From the NCBI GenBank assembly GCA_022495995.1, contig JAFEMH010000758.1:496001-560000 (forward strand): DNA of 64,000 nucleotides. Direction: 5' to 3'. Shown one piece after another: positions 44,756-55,317 of this stretch. The notes beneath the pieces were generated by a model that worked only from the letters and a program-made list of their open reading frames with translations, had not been told where the DNA came from and made no database searches. The stretch's first letter is position 1; each line of letters begins with the position of its first letter. The stretch comes from Adenophora triphylla var. japonica. Taxonomy: Eukaryota > Streptophyta > Magnoliopsida > Asterales > Campanulaceae. The translations under genes and the position numbers were made by a program.

Positions 44756-45451
44756 CCTACTCATATAATTATAGTAATTCTATTTGAAAAATAAAAAAAT
44801 ATTACTAAAAATTGCTATAATTAAGCAGATTCACTTTCATAATCAAGTTTTATCTTATATCCTAAAGGCACATATTAGAAAAACAGAATTAAATGTCGAA
44901 AAAGATAGTCGATTTTGGTTTTTCCTGGTCAGCGCAGCGCGTGAACATGATGTCTCCAAGATAATTCGTTTGACATTAATGTTTGTTCAAACTTCATTTT
45001 ATCTCGATCATCGTAAATCAAAGGAAGGAGCTATTGTCACTACAAAATATGATTATCCACTACATTCATTAATACATTTTGAATTAAATCATTGTCTTGA
45101 GACACCATTGCCCTTCAAATCCCTTTAACTAATTCATTTAGTTATTTGAATTGTTTTTTGTTATAAGTTTTCCTTTTTTTTTCATGGTCTTTTTTTAATC
45201 ATACCAATATAACTAAAAATTTTTGGTATTTTAAACTAATTCTTTTTAATCATACTAATTTAAGTACGTTTAAATTGTTTTTATTTAATTTATTAAAAAA
45301 ATAATTGTGTTATATTTTCTAAAATTTCATCCCTAGATATATTTTACCCAAATTTATATTACTATTCATTATATACTTACAAAATTTAAATTTAGAAAAT
45401 GAATAAAAATATTTATACATCTCAGGCATTGAATTTTTTTTTTAAAAAAAA
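44756..45451. other. AT-rich sequence between the duplicated blocks
   Basis: A 114-codon frame (44784-45128) has no recognisable motif and a composition near chance, so I do not call it a gene. The rest is AT-rich and ends in a T/A homopolymer junction at about 45433. Confidence 0.5.
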
Positions 45452-45831
45452 GGTCGTCGGAGTTGATGGTTGTCGGAGTTGTTGACCGGAGAAGATGGGG
45501 AGGGGTGACCTAAGGTGATGATGGTCGGAGAGAAAGTAAATTGATAAAGAGGGTGGAATTAGTAAAATGATGGGAGGATGTACTTATTAAGATAGGGATT
45601 ATATGGTTAGATAAAATATTGCTTGTTTTATCAGGTAAAATTGATAAGTTTGATAGATTATATGGTAAATCCCCCAAATTCTTACATACGAATTTGAAAT
45701 GGTATATAAGTGCTTTATTGACAAATTCGGGTGCCTTAAATTTTGTTTAAAAGACAATTTACAACTAGCAAATTATGTAAATATATTGTGCCTAATTAAA
45801 TGTAATTACAAAAATCTATCTTATCTAGGCC

Positions 45832-45838
45832 TATATAT
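45832..45838 (+). promoter_or_regulatory. TATA box of DEFL-2
   Basis: tatatat in the block aggcctatatatgtg lies about 70 bp before the ATG and is shared with DEFL-1. Confidence 0.6.
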
Positions 45839-45904
45839 GTGATTAAAATGTTCAAGAAACAATTCATTCTTTATAAATTTTAATTTGAGCAACTTAAAAA
45901 AAAT

Positions 45905-46581
45905 ATGGGTTCTATCAAGTTGGTTTTCATTTTTGCCATTGTTCTTGCTTCGATTGCATCATCTCCAATCAACTTTGGTACACCATCTCTCTAAATATGT
46001 GTGTGTGTTTGTGTGTTGATCCTCATTTTTGTATCACTATGCACTCAATGATTTAATTATATTTAGATGATAGTACTCTAATAATTGTAAGTTGTTGGAT
46101 TAGAGAATGAATCTTCTATTTGATCCATAATGTGTATCACTAATAATCTAACGGTTATATGTGATTAGTGCTGAAATCATGTAGATGTCATGATGAATGA
46201 CGAATAACCGCTAGATCACTGGTGATACAGACGATTTTGTCTTGTTAAAATATTAATATTATAGAATATGGATACACATCGGTAGAGAAAATCTAATTTT
46301 GGTATATGTATATCTTATACTTCTTCCGTCTCAAAATGCTTTCGTCTCAAAACGCTTTTGATCGAAATGTTAGAATAAATAAATAATTGAATTTTGTTTT
46401 TGTTATGTTGAAATAAACAGGTGATGCTAAAATTGATCCGAAGGTGGTTTGCGTTAGTAATCGCATATGTAATGCTCTTTCTCTAGCAGATTGTGACAGG
46501 GATTGTAGACGTGTCATTGACCCTCGTTGGTATGGCTTTTGTGAAGACAAGACCAAGACCTGTTGTTGCCATGCCCCGTAA
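45905..46581 (+). CDS. DEFL-2: intact defensin-like peptide gene (two exons)
   Basis: Exon 1 (45905-45977) encodes a signal peptide beginning MGSIKLVFIFAIVLASIASS. The intron 45978-46420 has GT and AG ends (ggtacacc, aaataaacag). Exon 2 (46421-46581) encodes the mature peptide with eight Cys in spacing C-5-C-7-C-3-C-11-C-6-CCC and stops at TAA 46579. The intron splits a Gly codon, as in DEFL-1. The single intron after the signal peptide, the C-3-C and the terminal C-x-C fit the plant defensin-like family (cysteine-stabilised alpha-beta fold). The unusual feature is the triple Cys near the C-terminus. Likely secreted, about 77 residues as precursor; role in defence or reproduction is inferred from the family only. 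Confidence 0.85.
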
Positions 46582-46977
46582 TTAGGTGGCTTTTGTTTTT
46601 TTTAAGCGTTAAAAAAGTGCCGAAATAATTAATGATATTCATCTCTTTATTAATAAAAAGTAATTAATTCCCTTGCTTTCTCAATTTATATATTTCGTCT
46701 GTCCCAATCTTTTTATCAATAATAAAATTAATATTATTTCGTATGGAGGGTGTATTAATTAAATGTAATATTGTAAATTTTCTTTAATTTCCTCTAATAA
46801 TAACCACATTGTAACTAAAAGACACTCAATGATCTATAAAAAGTATGGCATTGTCATTCTAAAAAATCTACTCGCTCCATTTCAGCCTGTCTCAAAATCT
46901 AATGAACGACCTTTTTTATATTTGAGGAAAACTATTAAAAATTTGAAGTAATATTAAAAAAATTATAAATATTTAGT
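46582..46977. other. DEFL-2 3' flank
   Basis: It is AT-rich, and the part from about 46755 is also present after DEFL-3 (43645). A segment with ctcgctccatttcagcctgtc resembles the ends of Stowaway-type MITEs. Confidence 0.4.
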
Positions 46978-47645
46978 TCAGTCACAACCAGATCAATCCA
47001 GTGTGCCCATGAAGAGCAAGAAAACCAGGAACAATATTTCCATCCCCTACAGTTTCCAACCCTCCTCAGCAATTCACTCATTCCTTCACTAATGCTCAAG
47101 TATCAGTTCAGTCACAACCAGATCAATCCAGTGTGCCCATGAAGAGCAAGAAAACCAGGAACAAGAAGAAACATTTGTGGGGCACAATGAGAATCAGAAA
47201 TGATCAAATGCCCCTTAAAAGATCTCAACTGAAGTCAAAGGAAGACAAATACTTCAAGTATGATGAAAGGATGTCCTGGGAATGGAACAATGAGTTCTTC
47301 TACAGAGGAGTTGAGCCTGAAATGAGAAGAGAGCTAGAGGATGAAAGAAATCAGATTCTATCAGCCAGGCAAGAAAGAGATGAATTCTATGATCAATTGG
47401 CTGATGAATAATTGTATTTGTTATGGAACAATTTTTTTTGGTTAAAAACAATATGTTTTGTTTGCCTCAGTTTGTATGACAATATTTTGTGAACTCTTCT
47501 CATCCTGAGATTAATTCCAAGTCTTCAATCTCATTTTGATTACCTCTGCCTGATATGATTCCTTGGATTACTTCTTTTATTATTTCTCTTATCAAATGTG
47601 AAAACATGTTCTAAATAAATCTTCCTTTACCAAAAAGGGGGAAAT
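46978..47645 (+). mobile_element. Partial copy of the SIRE-like 3' internal region
   Basis: It matches the sequence directly before the right LTR (58260-58876). Its first 56 bp (46978-47033) are themselves repeated at 47104-47160. It joins the DEFL-2 flank at its left and LTR A at its right, ending in the purine tract aaaaagggggaaat. The array is therefore partial internal, LTR, internal, LTR, as after recombination between tandem copies with a truncated left side. Confidence 0.8.
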
Positions 47646-48939
47646 CGTTAGGACCTAACTTTGATCATTGTCTTAGTTAGTTGGTTTTGATAAAGGAATA
47701 TATATATAGAACAGGGTTTATATCAAAAGATGTAATCTGTCATAATTCTTCACTTTGATAGCTATAAAGGAATATATATATAGAACAGGGTTTATATCAA
47801 AAGATGTAATCTGTCATAATTCTTCACTTGGATAGCTATGAGTCTGACAGTTATGATTCTCCCTTATACAATGTTTACAATCAATCAAAAACATGAATCA
47901 TAGTCACTCTCTAAGTCATCAAGATCATCAAGTGCATCTCAGTCCTTATTAGAGATCCTCTCTGATAGCTAAGCCTTGCCATGATCTGACAGCTATGACT
48001 TCAGTCCTCGAACAGCCCATCTCCCTGCCTCACACCATGTTACCACAAACTCAACCAAGTTAGATCCTGCATCTTCACAGCTATCAAGTCCATCAATGAA
48101 GACCAATGAAGACCACTGAAGACCTTCTAGAAGTTCTCAGTTCAAGCCAGCTCATGAAGACCTGCATGTGGACAAGTGGGACAAAGACCAGTCAAAGCTC
48201 ATTAATGTAGCTGCAACAGTCATATTCCAACGGCTACATTGAAGGGTATAAATAGAGGAGTTCTTCCCTTAACAAAAGGACTGAAAAATACTCATTTTCA
48301 CAGTCAAAAACCCTTTCCACACACCCACACACACCTCCTGTAATTCACACACACACTCACCAATCCTTTCCCTTCAAACTCTGTTCCAAACCAAACCCTC
48401 ACCCCAAAACCTTTGCCTCCACAACAAAACACCCCTCAGTGTGTTAAATCACAAAATCCAAAATCCTAAGACTGTACTTTAGGTGTAGAATTAGTTTGTA
48501 ATCACTCAAGACTGTACTTTGAGTGTATTAGTTGTTTTGTAAAATCTTGAGACTGTACTTCAAGTTGTAAAAACACTTAAGACTGTACTTTAAGTGTATC
48601 CCTAGTTGACTGTACTAATTAGGAAGAGGAAGTTCAAGGAACTTGCCTGAATCAATCATTTGTAATTTTTGTTGATTAAAGATTATAATAAAATTGATCT
48701 CACTTGTCAAGTTTGACAGTGGGGGTGGATGTAGGAGGAGTGAACTCTGAACCACTTTAAATTCTCTGTGTTATTACATTTTTGCAATCACATTCACACA
48801 CTTGCATTATTTCTTTGTGTTTGGTGTCCTACCATTATTTCAAATCTCTCTCATTCCGCTGCACAATTCAACTATCATCTGACAGCTAAGCCAATACCAT
48901 AGCTGTCTGATCATCTGCATATTAACAAAGGGCCTTTCA
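47646..48939 (+). repeat. LTR A of the SIRE-like element
   Basis: This LTR is 1294 bp with the TATA box tataaata at 48247-48254. An exact 55-60 bp tandem duplication (ggaatatatatatagaacag...) lies near 47694-47830, and the hairpin array at 48465-48623 lies downstream of the TATA. Confidence 0.9.
48465..48623 (+). other. Five hairpins with invariant loop GACTGTACT
   Basis: Each hairpin has the 9-nt loop GACTGTACT and a different self-complementary stem: CCTAA/TTAGG (48465-48483), CACTCAA/TTGAGTG (48503-48525), CTTGA/TCAAG (48546-48564), ACACTTAA/TTAAGTGT (48573-48597), and CCTAGTT/AATTAGG with one G-T pair (48601-48623). They lie about 220 nt downstream of the TATA box, in the leader RNA. The loop contains GTAC, which is self-complementary and could mediate loop-loop contact. 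LTR B has the same array with one loop altered (gatcgtact). Confidence 0.85.
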
Positions 48940-49008
48940 ATTGGTATCAGAGCTTGTCTTCACACTCAAAAGTCTAACAACTTGTGAAGGATTCTCTTCA
49001 AACCCACC

Positions 49009-50462
49009 ATGCCTCAACCAAGAAGAAATAATGAGAAAGACATCCCACACATTGATGACTGTGGATCTTTTGAGATCTATGCTTCAAAAATAAAAACATA
49101 CCTTGATGCAAACAGTATATGGAATTGGTATGTTCTAGAGAATGAAGTGTCATACCCAACTCAAATCTGTACTGATGGAGGACCAAGTAAGATCAAATCC
49201 CCAGAAACTTGGTCTGAAGCTGAAAAGCAATTGGTAAGTGCAAACTTGAAAGTCAAGAACATTCTTCAAAAGAGTGTAAATGACTCTCTAGCCCAAGAAA
49301 TTGCTAAGGAACCAAATGCCGTAACAAGACATGGGCTCTTATTCAAACCAAGTTCACTAAACACTCCAGGTGTTAGGACACAAAACTTGTACAACTTGCT
49401 TAGGCAATTAGACAACTTCAAGTTCTACCTGGAGAAAAGGTGAGTCTTTGCTCGGCGGTTTGAGAACCTTGTTAGATCAATTGCGATCATGGAAAAACCT
49501 TTGAACAACAAGATCTCTGCCTCAAGATTTACTCAAGTCTCCCTCAAGAATATGAGAAGGTAGCATTACCTATTAGAGAAGGATACGAATGGAGCACCAT
49601 GACAGGTTGAGCAATATTTTGGAAAGCTTGAAGCTTATGAACTGGAAGGTATGATAAAAATTCCATCAGTCCCCTCCATTTCACAAACCTTAGCTTTAAC
49701 TGCACAAGAAACTGTCCACAAGCCAATCACTCACCATGACATTGAGACCATTGTCAACAATGCCCTTCAAAAGATAAACATCAGCTCCAAATCACAAGAA
49801 ACGGATCTCCCAAGAAGACATTACAAGCCTCATTTCCATGGCTGTCAGAAATGCCATGAAATTTCAAAAGAAATCTTTTGACAAAAAATACAATCCCTCC
49901 ACATCTAATGCTCAACAAGACAGCTACAAGAAGACAATTGATTGCTTCAATTGTGGAAAGCAAGGACATTACTCTTCTGATTGCCCTGAACCAAGGAAAC
50001 CTAGGGACAATCGTACGCCTAAGAAGATGACCTACTCAAAGGAGATCATTCACAGCTCTAAGTGCAACCTGCTTCAATTGCTCTAAAAATAAACATGACA
50101 AAAACAAAGAGCAAGTCATGATTGCCGACTCATCAAAATTCGGTGATGAAGAGTATATGTCAAGTGATGACTACTGAAATTGAAGGAGAAGAAGCCATGA
50201 TATGCCTTATGGTGAAGATGATGAAGAATGCGAAAATGAGGAAGAAATGGAAGCACTTGCTGCCGATGAACTAAAAGAGGTACATGATTTTAACTCTTTA
50301 AATATTGATGGTTTTAAACAATTAGTTTGCACTCTTTTAATTCAAACAAAAAAACAAAAAACTAGCTTTGCTTCACCGGTCAATGAAAATCTTTCCCAAT
50401 CCTCAACCATTGACACCCTCACAAAAACCATTTCGAGCTTGAGAAAGCATGCCAAGGGCTAA
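49009..50462 (+). pseudogene. SIRE-like Gag, broken
   Basis: The frame starts MPQPRRNNEKDIPHIDDCGS at an ATG in good context (ccaccatg), shortly after the primer site, and runs to 49443. It then shifts through several frames: VNNALQKINISSKSQE near 49760, and a CCHC knuckle CFNCGKQGHYSSDC near 49950. An acidic segment (GEDDEECENEEEMEAL, about 50210) follows. Gag would form the particle; this copy cannot make it whole. Confidence 0.8.
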
Positions 50463-51381
50463 GAGATCAATGCATCATGCTTGAAAAACAAAACAAGGAT
50501 CTCGGCAATTTGAGACATCAAGTAATCTTGAAAACCGTCAAAAACTCATTAATCTTGAAAAAGAAAATGATGCTCTTAAAAAGAGAATAGATTCATGGAA
50601 CATGTCAAGCAAAGCATTATCACTTTTCACCTATACCCAAAGGCGTCCCAAAGTGACAAAACAGGGATTGGTGCCGATAATCCATCGCAAAAGTATACTC
50701 TCCTCCCACTCGGTGAAAGGGCCATTGAAAAAATGGTTCTAGAAAACCTTAGCTCGGGCAAACCTATCAAACTCAAACCTACCTGTTCAAACCAAAGAAA
50801 AATCAAAAGAAATCTTGGGTGGTCCTAGTCAACCAAAGGAAGGACCAAGTAGAATTCAAGGAAGCAAGTATATTTGGGTTCAAAAAGGAGCCAATATACG
50901 GAAGAAGCCAAGCCGCAAGAATGTGCTAGTCGGTGCCAAGTCCTCGTCGTCATGACCCAAGGGTTGACAGACACCAAGGCATGACAGCATGCCCAAGGCC
51001 CGACGTACAACCAAAATCTTCCAAACAACAAAGAACCCCAAGGCAACAAAAATTCTACAACAAACATAGATACACCAAACAACAAAAACCTCAATGGCAA
51101 TACTCAAATGGTAGAAGCCATGCAAATCAAAATGACTCTCCCAGATCATCCTCTTCAAATAACTTTCAGTTTCAACCCCAATACAACAATCCAAACCACT
51201 TCTTCAATCCATCTCAATCCCCTGTCCTCACACCTTACATGATGCAAATCATGTCATATTATCATACCCTAAACCAGTTCTTCAACAAGGGACCAATGAA
51301 CAATGCTAGGGTTCCAAAGAAAAACTAATCCTTTGGACCCAATAGAATAAAAAAGGGGTACCATAAAATTTACTTTCTGTT
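50463..51381 (+). pseudogene. SIRE-like Gag-Pol linker, decayed
   Basis: Fragments in several frames are rich in Gln, Asn and Lys (QQRTPRQQKFYNKHRY, SSSNNFQFQPQYNNPNHFF), typical of the linker between the knuckle and the protease in SIRE elements. Confidence 0.6.
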
Positions 51382-52819
51382 TTGCAGGTACCTAGGAAAG
51401 GTCTTTGGTATTTAGATAGTGGTTGTAGTAGACATATGACCTTCAATAAAGACTGGTTGCAACAATATTCCCCTAAAAATGGTCCAAATATAACCTTTGG
51501 TGACAATTCCCAAGCAAAGGTCAAAGGATCAGGACATCTTGTTACAAAAGATATCATTTTTACAAATGTGTCTTATGTAGAGGGTCTCAAACACAATTTG
51601 ATTAGCATTAGTCAAATATGTGATAAGGGATATCATGTTGTATGCACTAAGGATAAGTGCACTGTCAAGGATAAAAGCAATAAAGTTATACTAACTGGAT
51701 CAAGAAAAGGAAATCTCTACTGCCTAAATTTAGAGATTGTGGAATCCTCAAATGCTCACTGCCTGATGTCCTTCAATCAATCTGATATGTCATGGCTATG
51801 GCACAAAAGATTGGCTCATCTTAACCAAAAAACCATCTCCAAGCTTGCAAATTCTAATCTAGTCAGAGGTCTACCAAAGATCCCATTCAAAAAGGATAAG
51901 CTTTGCAAAGCATGCCAATGTGGGAAGCAAAAGAAATCTTCATTCAAACCCAAGACCAAGTTGGACACCTCAAGACCCATTGAACTACTTCATATGGATC
52001 TCTTTGGACCCATAAGAACTAGATCTTTAGGAGGAAAAAGATACTCCCTTGTTGTTGTTGATGATTTCACAAGATTCACTTGGATCATTCTTCTTGAATC
52101 CAAAAGTGACACCCTTAGCTGTCTGATAAAGCTATTCAATAAAATTCAAAATCAAAAAGGGACATCCATCATCGAGATCAGATCTGACCATGGGAAGGAA
52201 TTTGAGAACACTCTGAGTAGAAGAATATTGTGATTCAAAAGGCATAGATCACAATTTTTCAGCCCCAAGAACTCCACAAAAAATGGTGTTGCGAAAGGAA
52301 GAAATGTAACAATCCGTGAGGCGGCAAGAACAATGCCGTCGTAACATAATCTCCCAAAATATTTTTGGGGTGAAGTCACACTACTGCTTTGTGTATGTTC
52401 AAAACAAAACCCTGATCAACAAATTTCACAAGAAGACTCCATATGAATTATGGAACAACAAAGTCCCTACCATTTCCTACTTTCACAGCTTTGGAAGTAG
52501 ATGCTTCATTCACAACAATGGCAAGAACAATTTGGACAAATTTGACTCCAAAAGTGATGAAGGAATTTTTCTTGGATACTCTAACACAAGCAAAGCTTAT
52601 AGAGTGTACAACAAAAGAAGACTTGTTGTGGAAGAATCTATTCATGTTGACTTTGATGAAAACAATGATCAAAGTATAACCGAATTATGTGATTTTGATG
52701 AAGGTTTGGGAAACCTAGATAATCTCCCCGAATCATCCCCCATTCTTGATTCAACTATTCTCGATCATGAACAAGATTCATCAAACCTTCCATACATGGT
52801 TCCAAGAAATTCATCCTGA
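51382..52819 (+). pseudogene. SIRE-like protease and integrase, broken
   Basis: The protease site GLWYLDSGCSRHMTF (about 51405) is intact. The GAG-pre-integrase motif LWHKRLAHLNQKTISKL and zinc-finger cysteines (KACQCGK) follow, then the integrase core with HMDLFGPIR and IRSDHGKEFEN. The frame breaks near 52230. The catalytic Glu of the third integrase motif is not readable: the local frame gives GVAKGRN where copia integrases have a Val-Glu-Arg motif. The frame resumes at 52316-52819 with an acidic segment. Confidence 0.8.
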
Positions 52820-53270
52820 CAGCCCATCCTATGCAGCATGACCATGAACCATCCCACTCTCATCAACAACCAATCCACCCAACAAAGTCAACAAAGCAAT
52901 CTCTCCCACTTTCAATCCAATGGATGAGGAAGAAAATATTCAAATAAATAGTCATCCCTTGATCGACCTTCCTCAAAATCCTCCCTTAGCCGACAGCCAA
53001 CCCTTAGCCGATACCAACCCTTAGCCGACAGACCATCCCAATTCCTCATCTAATCCATCTTCTAACCTCCTTCCATCTTCATCCAATAATCCTTCTTCTC
53101 CTCCCAAAACCAATGATGAAACCACCATTACCCATATCATTCCACCCAATAAAGATCTTTACATCAGCCTTCAAATTGATAAAACCCCAGTTCCTGCATA
53201 CAACATTCCTTTTCTCATGAGTGCATTCATATCCCAAGTGGAACCAAAGAAGATAAATGAAGCACTCCAA

Positions 53271-54096
53271 GATGCCGACCGGATTGAAGCCATGGAAGAA
53301 GAACTAGAGCAGCTTGAAAGAAACAAAGTATGGCAACTTGTTCCTAAACCAAGAAATCAAACGCATTATTGGAACAAGATGGGTTTTTAGAAACAAGATG
53401 AATGAAGAAGGTGTTGTAATAAGAAACAAGGCCAGATCAAGTTGCTCAAGGATATAGACAAGAAGAAGGTATTGACTATGATGAGACCTTTGCACTCATG
53501 CAAGACTTGAAGCTATAAGGCTATTTCTTGCCTATGCTTCATTCAAGAAGATGAAAGTATTTCAGATGGATGTCAAGAGTGCATTTCTAAATGGAGTTTT
53601 AAATGAAAAAGTGTTTGTATCTCAACCCCCTGGTTTTGAGCATCCAAAATTCCCTGATCATGTATTCAAACTGAACAAAGCATTGTATGGGCTTAAACAA
53701 GCACCAAGAGCTTGGTATGATACCCTATCTAGATATCTTCTTGGAAAAGGATTCACCAAAGGACATATTGATAACACCTTGTTTATCAAAAAATATGGAG
53801 ATGATCAGTTGCTCATCCAAGTCTATGTTGATGACATAATCTTTGGCTCATCAAATGAGAACTTGTGCACTGAATTTGGAGATATCATGAAGGATCAGTT
53901 TGAAATGAGCATGATTGGTGAGCTCACCTTCTTCTTAGGCCTTCAAGTCAAGCAAATGAAGGAAGGAATCTTCATCAACCAAGCCAAATACACAAGGGAT
54001 ATGATCAAAAAGTTTGACATGCAAACTGCATCCCCTGCTAAAACTCCCTTGTCAACCACACTGGGTGCCTCTCCAAGAAAGGATCAATGGAAGTGA
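53271..54096 (+). pseudogene. SIRE-like reverse transcriptase, truncated
   Basis: After a broken N-terminal part (53271-53550), a clean frame holds [31 protein letters not shown], the catalytic [13 protein letters not shown] (about 53820) and [15 protein letters not shown]. It ends at TGA 54094 shortly after SPAKTPL, where RNase H should begin. No RNase H follows in any frame before the antisense ORF, so it has been deleted or replaced. Confidence 0.82.
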
Positions 54097-54099
54097 CTG

Positions 54100-54835
54100 A
54101 ATATTGGAGAGAAGGACTTGCCCTTCTAGGCCACCACTCTTCAACTGGATCATATGGCTGAAGCAATCCCTCCATTGGAGTAACAAAGCTAAATTCTCCT
54201 GAAAAAGAACCATTCCCTGTGATTGCAAATGGTTGACCAACACTTGACTCCACTCTCTCCACAGTAGGTACTCTTGCAGGTCAAGCAACCTATAACCCGG
54301 GTTGAACAGTATGAGATGGTTGAAGAAGGAGATATATGCACTCCTGCAAAGTTATCTCCTCTACCTTCCAACAAACCAACTCCCTGGAGAGAGAGAATCC
54401 CTGCTCACAGTGTATAAAGCTTATCTTGCTCAACCTTCTTCCCGACGCCTAAGCCTCTCTCCTTAGCCGTCCGAGCTCGTCCCGCTTTACCAACTCCCCC
54501 AATGTGTATACCCTTTCTACCTTACTCCTTCCCTTACTTGACTCTCCTTGATCAACTTTGATTTTCTTCCCAAAAAGCCTTATTCCTTCTCCCTCTTTAC
54601 TGTCAATCTTTTCCCTGACAGCTACCTCCTTCATCTCTATGTCTTCATCAACCCTCACTCTCTTTTTCTTACCCTTATCATTCACTCTCTCTGAACTTTC
54701 AACAATATTGAAAGTCTCTCTATCTATCTCCATCTCATCACTCATCAAATCATCCTCACCATTTTTCCCAAAGACCAATTGTTTTGCTGTTTGAGCCATA
54801 ACCTTTGGATTAAACTTTGAGGAAAATCTTCCCAT
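54100..54835 (-). pseudogene. Antisense ORF in the SIRE-like element
   Basis: From ATG 54835 on the minus strand a 128-codon frame runs to 54449: MGRFSSKFNPKVMAQTAKQL, then Asp/Glu- and Lys-rich sequence with GKKKRVRVDEDIEMKE. Related frames continue to about 54100 with shifts. It is not the mirror of any known copia domain, and its codon pattern is less biased than chance antisense frames. Plant SIRE/Maximus elements are known to carry additional ORFs, sometimes antisense. I do not recognise a function. Confidence 0.5.
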
Positions 54836-55317
54836 TTTTGTTTGTAAATCAATCTGAATAATTTTCCTCTCAAGTTTTCATTGTTTTATAGGCAAATTTT
54901 CACCTAGCTATCTCGCAGCCATCATCATTCAAACTAGCTTAACGCAGAGATTTCTTTCAACAACTAGGTTAAAGCAACCTTTAAGTGATTTGATCGTGTT
55001 AATTGCTCACAATTGTCACTTCCTTCGCCGCCTCTTCCACTGCAAATCTCCTTGAAAAAGAGAATGTTCTTCTTGTGTTTTGTGGGAATTAATGTCTCAA
55101 CATGGGGAAGGGTAAAAACCACTGTTCATATGAACAGTTACTTAACTTTGAAACCCCCAATGCTCATTAAAACCCACGTTCCACTCATCATTTATCTCTC
55201 TCTCTCTTTCGCAATCACCAAAATTCCTATTTCCTTAACCCTCGCCTTAAATTTCTTCTCTTTCCCTCTCCAATCTACCATCGTATTTCTCCAACCCTAA
55301 TTCTTTTTCAAGCATCA
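54836..55317. other. Spacer between divergent extra ORFs
   Basis: The antisense ORF and the sense ORF start head to head on either side of 482 bp. The spacer is pyrimidine-rich towards 55317 (ctctctctctttcgc) and could serve as a divergent promoter; no clear TATA box is seen. Confidence 0.4.

Larger units (their letters stand above)
45452..46977. repeat. Duplicated block 2 (carries intact DEFL-2)
   Basis: It matches block 1 from ggtcgtcggagttgatgg through the 3' flank ending aaatatttagtt, where the SIRE-like sequence begins. Block 2 retains the complete intron and exon 2. Confidence 0.8.

Noticed and set aside
44784..45128. 114-codon frame
   Set aside because: No recognised motif, AT-rich codon use, and no copy in the duplicated blocks; it could not be told from chance.
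48465..48623. CRISPR-like array
   Set aside because: The GACTGTACT repeats are short, in a plant LTR, and the spacing sequence pairs with itself; there is no CRISPR context.
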